Shown here: positions 10,311-19,443 of the stretch, one piece after another
How positions within the stretch are numbered: position 1 is the first letter of the stretch
Layout: each line of letters opens with the position of its first letter
Source of the DNA: Ceratothoa steindachneri
Lineage: Eukaryota; Arthropoda; Malacostraca; Isopoda; Cymothoidae
Direction: 5' to 3'
DNA: 64,000 bases
Assembly: GCA_963969495.1 (NCBI GenBank)
Contig: OZ018333.1
Coordinates: 84,948,732 to 85,012,731, forward strand
The notes under the pieces: generated by a model
The model's input: only the letters and a program-made list of their open reading frames with translations
What the model was told of the DNA's origin: nothing
Databases searched by the model: none
Position numbers and translations under genes: made by a program

Positions 10311-10949
10311 TCTTTCCACCTTAAGTAATTAAGGTGCCAGACTCTGCTACTGTCCAAGCTTCCCTCCCCATACAAGCTTACTCTACAGCTCCATCATAGC
10401 CCCTAAGTCCATAAATTACCATTATTCAGAAGGCTGCTGAATCCACACCTTCTCGCCCAATCACTGCCTGCACCCTACGAACTCCCAGACTCCAAAAGAA
10501 ACACCGCTCTCCTAAATCCTCCCAAAATAATACCTTTTAACACCATGTTCCACGGCCTAAAAATCAATGGGAGAAGACCCTCAAGGGGGCTGCCTCCCAG
10601 CTGGAACTACCCCTACCCCTATCCTCCCTACCTACACCTCGCCCCACACCCCAGTCCGCACATCCCCCACCTCGGTTTACCCCCATGCAGCCTGCAGCCC
10701 AACAGCCCCTGCCTGCGCATGGTCGTGCATGACTTGAACCTACAGACACCTCTCAAACCCAGCTTACCTTGGACCTCTCCCTCTCTGTCTTCATCGGGGG
10801 AATTGCGCCCATTACACTGACCTTCATTAACCTCCTCCTTTCAGGTATCAGCCTAAGAGAGAGCCTTCTGATGTGTCTGCCAGACTTCCTAACCTTCCTT
10901 ACGTCACTCATGCAATGACTCCTTCATCTCCCCACCTCATACTCATGAG

Positions 10950-12300
10950 CATTACTCGACCTTAAAGGAGCTTTTGAATCCGCTTCACATGATGCTATTA
11001 TAACAAAACTTGTCCGCCTAGGATTCAAAGGTTCCCCCTTATCTGGGTTAAGTCCTTCCTGTCTTCCCGATCCTTCTCCATGGTGGTAGGTGATACCAAC
11101 TCTAGATATCACCCCATCACTAGAGGTTTCCCACAAGGTTTCCCTCTCAGCCCTCTTCTCTTCAATGTATTACTCTCTGACTTTCCTTCTTTGCCACATA
11201 CACAAGCACTCCTCTATGCTAAAGACATCTTGCTCTGCTCTACTCCCACTATACAAGAGGCTCAGCTCAATCTTCAGCGTGGGCTTGATGATGTCCACTC
11301 CTGGGCACCTCACTGGGGCTTGACAGTGAGTGCCCAGAAATCTAGCCTCCTATGTTTCACCCGAAGACGCATCCCCAACATCCCACTGGTCACCATCAAT
11401 GGAACCCCAAATCCCCTTCAAAACTCACCACAAATTCCTTGGTTTAATATTAGATGCCCTGCCTAATCTGGGGCCACTATATATAATACTTGAAGACCTC
11501 ATGACTCAAGAGGCTTAACTTCATGAAGTCCCTTACAAGTGTCAAGTGCAGACAGGAATACCCTCCTCTACTTTTATTGTTCTTACATCCCAAGCCACTT
11601 TGACTACAGATGTGAGGTCTATGGAGCAGCCTCGCCATCCCTACTAAAAAAATTGGAGGTAATCCAAAATACAGCACTCCATATAGCTTTGGGAGCTTTT
11701 AGATCCTGCCAGTCACAGCCCTTCAGGCAGAGTCCTCCTTACCCTCACTATCACACCGATGCTCCATCCTCCTTGTCCGTATCTACACCAAACTTGCAGC
11801 CACCTCAAGTGGACATTCCCTCCACTCACTTCTCCTCCAACAGCGTAAGAAATCCCTACATGGTCCCCTACCATATCAAGCCCACATGCCCTTTGTTGAC
11901 AGAGCTCTCTCCTCTCAAGGATTTTATACACATACCATGGTCAAAGGCTGACGACTGCCCGTCACTAGGCATCACCCTATTCCTGAATCTCGTACATACA
12001 TAGTACAGACATTCCCTACACATATATACTGATGGTTCACGCTTTCCATCCACCTATCAGTTGGAGCAGCTAAATTCATGCCATCACTCTCCATTGCCAC
12101 TTCCTGGAGGTTGCCAACCACTGCATCTATCCTTACAGCAGAACTCTTTGCCATTAAGAATGGACTCAAGGCTGCTAAAAGCCATACTAATTCCTCCATA
12201 AAACTTTTCACAGATACCTTCACGGCCCTCCAATTCATCCAACGCCATCCTTATGCCTCGAAATACACCACTTACTACATTAAATGTTAAGCTCAAATAT
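10950..12300 (+). pseudogene. LINE ORF2 remnant: RT and RNase H
   Basis: RT palm motif A reads LLDLKGAFESASHDAI (about 10953), followed by GFPQGFPLSPLLFNVLLSDF (about 11127-11190) and LLYAKDILL (about 11211). The last is the catalytic YADD changed to YAKD, so the polymerase site is lost. RNase H begins IYTDGSRF (about 12024) and continues in another frame with ILTAELFAIKNGLKAAK and KLFTDTFTALQFIQ (about 12129-12240), giving the D-E-D carboxylates. Frameshifts separate the blocks. The RIRIGYSCINAHMHRLGL block (about 12552) and LLLDCPHRY (about 12660) form the C-terminal Cys/His region. Confidence 0.75.
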
Positions 12301-12946
12301 TGACATCCACCCTCAGTCAGTCTCCTCCCACATTGGCATTGTGGGGAACATTGGCTGACAGAGCGGCAAATAGGGCCCACTCCTATCACTCTTCTACAGT
12401 CCAGACAGACCCACTGAACAACGTACAAAAGGACTGAAACCTTCACTGGAAAAGACACCGTACAGTATAGACATTTGGATGCATCAGACAGAACACATGT
12501 CACTATTGGTGGACTCACTCCCCCAACTGTACTCTAGACACTGCCATTACCAGAATCAGGATAGGATACAGTTGCATCAATGCCCACATGCACAGGCTGG
12601 GCCTGGCTGACTCCCACCACTGCCCCTGATACCCCACCAAACCAAACAGTAGAGACCATCTGCTACTTGATTGTCCCCACCGCTACTACCCCCACACTGC
12701 TCTCCTCCAATCATTGGCATCACTCACCATCCGCAGGTCAAAAATAACAGACCCCAGCCTAGCCATCAAGACAATTAAGTACACCAGAGTTTTCCTGCAG
12801 AGGACTAGACAGATCAACAGAATTTAAATACACAACTGCCTAATACCGGCACCTTCGGGGAACCAGAGCCTGTCAAACTACAGCCAGAAAGGCCCTAAAT
12901 CCCCAAGAAGAAGGAGAAGTAGACATTTAAAAAAAAGGTACATTTG

Positions 12947-13835
12947 CTCATTTCAACAGAGGACAGAGATTATCAATGGCATACATCATGGATCAGTCCT
13001 AGGCCATTTATTATTCAAAGTTTATATAATTAATCTAGGGGATGCTGTAAATAGCAAAGTGTCAATTTTTGCTGATGACACTAAATTGGTAGCTATAGTC
13101 AAAGAAGTTGAGGATAGCAGAGTGGCTTATATGTTATTAGCTTGGGCTCAGAACTGGCAGATGTCTTTTAACTTTAATAAAATATAGTTATTAACATGGG
13201 AAGGGATAAGTGGGAATTTAGCTATGAAATGGATGGGCATTGGTTGAATTTAGTTGAGGATGAGAAGGACTTAGGCGTAGTAGTAGATAGGTCACTGAAG
13301 TTTTCAAAGCAGTTTATTGAGGCAAAAAATAGAGCAAATAAGCTGCTAGGATACATTAAGAGGAATGTTAGCTACAAAAGTAAAGAGATTATCCTTAAAC
13401 TCTACAAACTGTATATCAGGCAAAATTTAGAGTATTGTATACAGGCATGGTCACCACATTTTAGACATGATATCAATCTGGTGTACAAAGGAGGGCAACA
13501 AAAGTAATACCTTCCCTGAAGCACCTTGAATATGAAGATAGACTAAGGGTACTAAATATGTTCTCATTTCAGACAAGGTGTGCCAGGAGAGATATAATTG
13601 AGCTATTTAAAATCTGTTCTGGAATGGATAAATTGGGTTTTAGCAAGTTATTTGAGTTGGAAGGTATTAATAGGACTAGGGCTAACCATGCGAATATTAA
13701 AAAAAAACAATCAAGTTGTATGCTAGAAAATATTTTTTCACCAATAGAGTCGTAGATTACTGCAATAGTTTGCCACTTGAGACAGTAGACAGTCCAAACT
13801 TGAAGGTTTTCATGGGAAGATTCAGGAATGGTAAA
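12947..13835 (+). mobile_element. CR1 LINE, C-terminal RT fragment
   Basis: It is similar throughout to 21415-22330 of the intact CR1: SVLGHLLFKVYI, VSIFADDTKLVAIVKEVED (about 13060-13115), MDGHWLNLVEDEKDLGVVVD (about 13228-13287), RANKLLGYIKRNVSYKSKE (about 13337-13390) and YCIQAWSPHFRHDINL. Stops and small deletions interrupt it, for example at about 13185 and 13505. It is an older relative of the 18-kb copy. The 5' part is absent and the A-rich end of the I-like LINE lies next to it. Confidence 0.85.
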
Positions 13836-14040
13836 ACCCCCCAAATTTTTAAAAAGTCCAATAAATCCGGATTTTAGTATGGGTTTTTATAAAAAACAAG
13901 CATTAAAATAAAATAGAAAAAGAATAGCTATCTCTATTTTTATAATATTAATTAGTTTAATAATTATATTATAGTAGGAATGGATCGTAGTAATAGATTA
14001 CTGAATGTAATGGCAAAAGAAATGCCACAAATAATAAGAA
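13836..14040. other. No gene; probable 5' UTR of the following LINE
   Basis: Short A+T-rich interval between two LINEs. The last 60 bp lead into the PHD-finger ORF1. Confidence 0.4.
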
Positions 14041-14044
14041 GGAC

Positions 14045-14991
14045 ATGGATAAAGATAACACTATCCCTAAAGGAAAAGCATATAAGTGCGGTGAATGTGG
14101 TGAGTTGGTAAAAGAGAGTGACAAGGCCATAGAATGTGAAATATGTGTACTCTGGTTCCATACAAAATGCGCAAAAGTTTCTGACAGCCTGTACCAAGTA
14201 TTAACAGATGATCAGATGAATGCCACTGGTACTGCCAAAACTGCAAAAGGGGGGCGAAAAAGCTCTACCTGAGTATAGTAGCAATGACAGGTGAAATACA
14301 GAAGGTAAATGAGAAAATAAACCAAGTGAGCCAAGAACTAAGCGATGTGAAGATGAACCTAGGAGAGAAAGTGGGGAAACTGAGTGACAACAACATCTCT
14401 TTAGAAGCCAGAATTCTTCGACTAGAGGAAACACAGCAGTGCTTAGAGGTAAACCCGCAACAGACCAGGCTTGGGAGATTAACTGAAGAACAGCTAATTG
14501 AGCAAATAGTCAGCAAAACAACTGACACAGTAACAAAATCATTGACTGACAAAGTAGATCTGAAATTGAATGAGAAGCAAGACCAAGAAGCTAGGAAATT
14601 CAACCTTATCATACATAATCTACCTGAGACAAACTCGAAGGAGGGTGACATAAACAGGGTAACCGAACTTATTCAGGAAGAGTTTAAACTTAAGATCAAC
14701 ATCAATAATGCACAAAGGATGGGAAAGCCAAACTTTGAATGTGCCCGACTACTCAGGATAACAATGGCCAGCTTAAGTGAGAGGAAGCAGATATTGATCA
14801 AGGCCAAAGAATTACGTAATAGCTCGCACCCTATCCACAACCAGATTTATATACGTCCTGACCTAACCAAGAAACAATTGGAGGAGTCAAAAAACTTGAG
14901 GGAACAACTGAAGGACCAACGAGTAAAACAACCAACCAAAAGGTGGATAATAAGAAAGAGAAAAGTGGTGGAAACAAGTGAACAGAACTAA
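14045..14991 (+). pseudogene. LINE ORF1 with PHD finger, coiled coil and RNA-binding-like domain (one frameshift)
   Basis: The N-terminus reads YKCGECGELVKESDKAIECE then ICVLWFHTKC, a C4HC3 PHD-type finger. A frameshift at about 14215 moves the frame so that HWYCQNCK completes the finger. From 14284 an open stretch of 235 residues has a heptad-rich coiled coil (about 14310-14450) and a block beginning RKFNLIIHNLPETNSKEGD, reminiscent of the central domain of L1-like ORF1 proteins, followed by a basic C-terminus. It would bind LINE RNA. ORF2 overlaps its end in another frame. The same domain order appears on the minus strand at 37759-38853, so this is a family trait. Confidence 0.75.
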
Positions 14992-17850
14992 GAATATCCT
15001 ATACCAATACAGATAACTCACTTATGAACAAATATGATGAGCTCTGTGCTTTAGTAAATGACAAGCAATATGATGTAATACTAATAACAGAAATTAAACC
15101 CAAACATGTGGAAGTGCCAGAGTTATCTGTTATGCAAATTCAAGGATACAATATATTCACCAGTGATTTATATGCAGAAAATACTAGAGGGACATGTATA
15201 TATGTAAGATCTACACTTAATGCTAAACAGATCAAGCTACCAATGGACTCATTCCAAGACTGCACATGGGTAACTATACAGGGAAGTCACAACAACAACT
15301 TGCTTTTAGGGGTCATCTATAGATCCGGCTTGCCTCTACTTGCAACTATACGAGACACAGCGTTACATGATACTCTCAGGTGGGCAACTAACAAACGGAA
15401 AACTCATCTACTCATTACAGGAGATTTTAATCATCCGAGCATCACCTGGAACCCATCACCTCAAACGCCGAACATAGAAAATCCAGACAATCCTGCATCC
15501 AGATTCGTTGAATGTGTACTAGATATATATTTACATCAGCACGTCACCCAGCCAACCAGATATAGAAATGAGCAGACTCCAACATTGGATGATCTTGTGT
15601 TTAGTAATGAGCAAGAAATGATTGAACAACTAGTACATCATGAGCCACTAGGAGCAAGTGATCATGCCAGATTGGACTTCAAATTCATCTTCTGCACAAC
15701 ACCTCAGGAAAAGAAGAGGACAATATGGAACTATGAGCAGGCAGACTATGAAAAAATGAGAGAAGATCTAAACATTGAATGGGACGAATTGCTTGCGGGC
15801 AAGTCGGCACAAGAAGCCATTGATATACTACAATCAAGAATCATGAAGGCAGTGAGGGATCATATACCAACAAAAAATTTAAAGAGTAAGAACAAACCAC
15901 TATGGATGAACAAGGATGCCTTCTGCAAAGCTAGGAAAAAGTACCACGCATGGATAAGATATCTGAATACAAAGAGCAAACTTTACTGGATAGCTTACAC
16001 AGAAGCTAGAAATTCAGCTACACATGCATCAAGGCAGGCCCGTAGGGAATTTGAAAAAAAATTAGCAGAGGCCAAGACCAATAACAAAGCCTTTTGGAAC
16101 TATGTCAACAACCGCAGGAAAACTCGAACTGACGTAGGTGACCTTAAGGATACACATGGTAACTTTGTAAGTGATGATAAGGATAAAGCCGAAACACTAA
16201 ATGAGCAATACCTTAAGACCTTTACACAAGAGGACAGAATTAACATTCCAGACTTTGAGCCTAAACCCCTCCAGTATGAGGCACTAGGAACAATAGAAAT
16301 TACAGAGAGCATGATTTTTAAGCAACTGAATTCACTTCGAACTGATAAATCTCCGGGAAACGATGACCTACACCCTAGAGTTCTTAGAGAAGTAGCAAAG
16401 GAAATAACCAAACCTCTGACAGCAATATTCCAATCCAGCATCATCAACTCCGAGCTTCCAGAAAAGTGGAGGGAAGCGAACATCACTCCCATTTACAAGA
16501 AGGAAAATAAGGCTGACCCAGCCAACTATGGCCCAGTATCTCTAACCTCAATAATATGCAAGATGCTAGAGAGAATTATCTTGGAGGCAATGATACAACA
16601 TATCAAAGCCAATAATCTTAGATGTGTCCAACAACATGGTTTCTCTAAGGGAAAATCCACAGTAACAAATCTCTTAGAAGCGCTGGATATATGGACAGAG
16701 GCTCTCAGTCACTGCTTACCAGTGGTAAGCATTTGACACAGTCCCACATGAAAGACTACTTAGAAAAGTGAAGTCACTTGGTATCGTCGGTGACCTCCTG
16801 CAGTGGATCTGTGGTTTTTTAACGGAGCGTAGGCAAAGAGTGGTAGTAAGTGGTACAGCATCATGTTGGAAACCAGTTACAAGTGGCGTACCACAGGGAT
16901 CTGTGATGGGCCCCCTTCTCTTTATGATATTTGTCAGTGATATACCTGACAAACTACAAAACTTCATATCGCTCTTTGCAGATGACACAAAGATATATGC
17001 AGCTGTCCAAAACTGTGAAGGCAACTCCCATACTAACTGTTTACAGGCAGACTTGAAAATGCTACAAGAATGGTCAGTTAAAATGCAAATGAAGTTCCAC
17101 ACTGATAAATGCAAAGTAATGCACATGAGAAATAGCAACCCCCAGCACAAGTAAAAAATGACAAGAGATGATGGAACAGATCACACACTACAGAACACCA
17201 CGGAAGACAAGGACCTGGGAGTCCTTATTGATTGCAATCTAAGCTTTAGTAACCACGTCCAAGCTCAAGTCAACAAAGCCAACAAGAAACTTGGGGCAAT
17301 TAAGCATACATTCCAATATCTAGACAAAGATGCCTTCCTCCCCCTGTACAAGAGTCTTATTCGACCCCATCTGGAGTATGCATCAGTAATCTGGTCTCCA
17401 AAAACTAAAAGAGACAGAGATATGGTAGAGAGGGTACAGCGTAGAGCAACACGCATGGTTCACAGTATCTCTCATCTCTCCTATTCGGAGAGACGAAAAG
17501 CCCTTAATCTACCTACCCTATACTTTAGAAGACAGAGGTCAAATGTTATGCAACTATATAAGATTTCACATGGACATGACGAACTGCAAATAGGAAACCA
17601 CTGTAAGCTGTGCGACAGGTCAATGTTTGCTTCAGGTCTCTCGACTAACACAAGAGGACACTGCTTTAAGTACCAAGTGCAGAGCTTGTCCGGTCCAAAA
17701 GCCAATTTCTTCCCGACAAGAGTCACTTCAATGTGGAACAAACTCTCAACAGAAACTGTAACCAGCAAAATTGTAAATATCTTTAAGTCAAGATTAGAAA
17801 AAGAATGGAAAAACCACAAAGACCTACACAGTTATATATTCACATATTGA
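14982..17850 (+). pseudogene. PHD-finger LINE ORF2: endonuclease and RT, broken twice
   Basis: The frame opens at RISYTNTDNSLMNKYDEL (about 14991), overlapping the end of ORF1; the first ATG is at 15024. The APE-type endonuclease shows ILITEIKPKH, LLITGDFNHPSITWN (about 15412) and LGASDHARLDF. The RT shows NITPIYKKENKADPANYGPV, a deletion and frameshift at about 16720 that removes catalytic motif A, then VPQGSVMGPLLFMIF and LFADDTKIYA (about 16975). A TAA at 17152-17154 interrupts the frame, which continues to 17850 with the thumb and C-terminal part (RPHLEYASVIWSP). The RT therefore lacks one catalytic Asp. The 3' UTR reaches about 17925. Confidence 0.85.
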
Positions 17851-17925
17851 AAAATCCGTTCTGCATACATCAACTAAAAACAACAGTACGGTCTCATTAC
17901 CCAAGAGGGAACCTATCGACCGGGA

Positions 17926-18089
17926 TTCAAGGTAAATTCTATCTAATTCTTTAGTTACATAATCCATAAAATCCAGTAAATTAGTTAAACACGATCTACC
18001 TTTTCTAAAACCATGTTGAGCATCATCAATTAACCTGCTACTCTCAAGATGATCAGAAATTCCCTTCTTAACCATCGTCTTAACCTTCG
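17926..18089 (-). mobile_element. Antisense CR1 relic, left half (interrupted by the 18.09-22.70 kb element)
   Basis: The minus strand reads KTMVKKGISDHLESSRLIDD, AQHGFRKGRSCLTNLLDFMD and YVTKELD. This corresponds to the RT segment VKKGICQHLEREGLISDAQH of the intact CR1. Its upstream half lies on the other side of the inserted CR1, at 22698-23635. The two halves together make one older CR1 copy. Confidence 0.85.
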
Positions 18090-18268
18090 ACTGACCTTCG
18101 AACAGGTAGCACGTGTTTTATAGAGCTCTCAGTCTGTTGATCTATTTTTCAGATTTTTCTATAGTTTGTTTGTTTTTTGTTTTTTTTCTCACCACAATCA
18201 GCCAAAGCTAAGTTGCTCTTCTTTTTTTTCTTATTGCTACTTAAATTCTTTCTTTGTTTGAATAAGTG
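18090..18268 (+). promoter_or_regulatory. CR1 5' UTR, probable internal promoter region
   Basis: It is shared almost base for base with 25527-25706. It is pyrimidine-rich with several T runs, plus a GGTAGCACGTG block near the start containing a CACGTG E-box. LINEs of this type normally carry their own promoter here. Promoter activity is inferred only from conservation and position. Confidence 0.45.
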
Positions 18269-19420
18269 ATGGAGTTTGGGGATGAAAGTGAGCATGAGTG
18301 TCGGAATGTATGCATTGGTTGTGGTGTATTAGGTGAGGGGTATACATGTGTTGTATGTGGGCTGCGTGAATGCATTGTAGATTTAGAGGGGATGAGAAGG
18401 CAGGATTTAGACAGGATATGTAGGCTGGAGGGGTTGGTTGCTGAGCTCAGGAGGGAACTTAGTGTTAGGCCTAGATTTGGGAATAGGTTAGGTGGTGAGG
18501 TAGGCCAGTTAGATGTTTCAGGTGAAGGTAGAGGGCCGGTGCAGGAGGTAGGATATGATAGTTCTAGTGAAGTTAGCCCCCTTAGATTAGTTAGAAATAG
18601 GCCTAGTGAGGATGGGGGACAGTGGAGAGTGGTTAGGAAACATGAAGCTAGGGAGGCTTCTCCTGTTCTTTGTGAGAATAGGGTTGCCTCTGTTGAGGTG
18701 GTTAGCCAGGGGGAGAATAGGTGTGTGAGTCAGAGGGACACAGAACCTATTAGCTTGACTAATAGATTCAGTGCCCTAAGAGAGGAAGTAACTGGAAGTG
18801 ATATGACTGATGGGGGTGGGGGTGGAGTTCGAGTGACTGGTAGTTTAAATGAGAATAGGAGTGGGGATGGAGTTAGGTCTGTGGGGGTTAGGAATAGGAG
18901 TCTGACTGAAGTGCTTGTGATGGGTGATTCGCGAGTTAGATATTTAGATAGGAAGTTGAATGCAAGTAGATTGAATGGTTTGAGGGTGTGTTTGCCGGGT
19001 GCTGGAGTGAGAGATCTGTCTGATAGGTATGAGGAACTGGTGTCTGGCTGTGCAAGGGATGCGGTTGTGATTACACATGTAGGAGTGAATGATGTGAAGA
19101 AAGTGGGTGCATGTGAGTTACGTGAGAGGTACAAGAGGTTGATTGAAAAGGTGAAAGAAAGTAGAATGAAAGGTGTTGTGACAGGTGTGCTTCCAAGAAT
19201 GGATGTTGGGGTAGAATGGATGTCTCGTGCAATTGGTCTGAATGATTATGTGAGGAGGATGTGTGAGATGGAAGGTGTCATGTTTGTGGATGTGTGGGAT
19301 AGGTTTGTTGGAATGAAAGAAATGTATGCGATGGATGGACTGCATTTGAGTAGGAGGGGGGTAGATGTGTTGTGGGAGGAGTATGATCGTGTTATTAGGT
19401 CTTTGCGGGCGGGAAACTAG
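18269..19420 (+). CDS. CR1 ORF1 protein, SGNH-type esterase domain (383 aa)
   Basis: The N-terminus has a Cys-rich stretch (CIGCGVLGEGYTCVVCGLRE, residues about 16-35) that could bind zinc, then a Leu-rich helix (LVAELRRELSV). A low-complexity Gly/Arg/Ser middle leads to an SGNH hydrolase domain. Block I is VLVMGDSRVRYLD with the likely nucleophile Ser221, block III is HVGVNDVKK with Asn274, and block V is DGLHLSRRGVDVLW with Asp356 and His359. CR1 ORF1 esterases are thought to act on lipids or aid RNP trafficking. The ATG at 18269 is preferred over the GTG one codon earlier. It is followed 23 bp downstream by ORF2, so ORF2 translation probably depends on reinitiation. Copy 2 (25707) is a broken near-duplicate. 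Confidence 0.9.
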   Translation: MEFGDESEHECRNVCIGCGVLGEGYTCVVCGLRECIVDLEGMRRQDLDRICRLEGLVAELRRELSVRPRFGNRLGGEVGQLDVSGEGRGPVQEVGYDSSSEVSPLRLVRNRPSEDGGQWRVVRKHEAREASPVLCENRVASVEVVSQGENRCVSQRDTEPISLTNRFSALREEVTGSDMTDGGGGGVRVTGSLNENRSGDGVRSVGVRNRSLTEVLVMGDSRVRYLDRKLNASRLNGLRVCLPGAGVRDLSDRYEELVSGCARDAVVITHVGVNDVKKVGACELRERYKRLIEKVKESRMKGVVTGVLPRMDVGVEWMSRAIGLNDYVRRMCEMEGVMFVDVWDRFVGMKEMYAMDGLHLSRRGVDVLWEEYDRVIRSLRAGN

Positions 19421-19443
19421 ATACTAATAGTGGTCAGGGAATT

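Larger units (their letters stand above)
9980..12945 (+). mobile_element. Decayed I-like LINE with RNase H (plus strand)
   Basis: The order is a gag-type zinc-knuckle ORF1 (10090-10300), a proline-rich stretch (10545-10800), RT (10950-11510), RNase H (12018-12290) and a Cys/His C-terminus (12540-12700), ending in a short A run at about 12930. The endonuclease cannot be recognised. This layout with RNase H after RT fits the I-like group. Many frameshifts are present. It is more degraded than the LINE-B copies and not the same family. Confidence 0.75.

Noticed and set aside
10545..10820. Pro-rich ORF of 91 codons
   Set aside because: C-rich decayed part of the I-like LINE between ORF1 and RT; not a separate gene.
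17158..17850. Separate 230-codon gene
   Set aside because: It is the in-frame continuation of the LINE ORF2 after a single TAA, with standard post-RT motifs.
18730..19345. Minus-strand ORFs of 134 and 75 codons, repeated at 26173-26788
   Set aside because: Antisense shadows of the CR1 ORF1. They recur only because the two CR1 copies are nearly identical.
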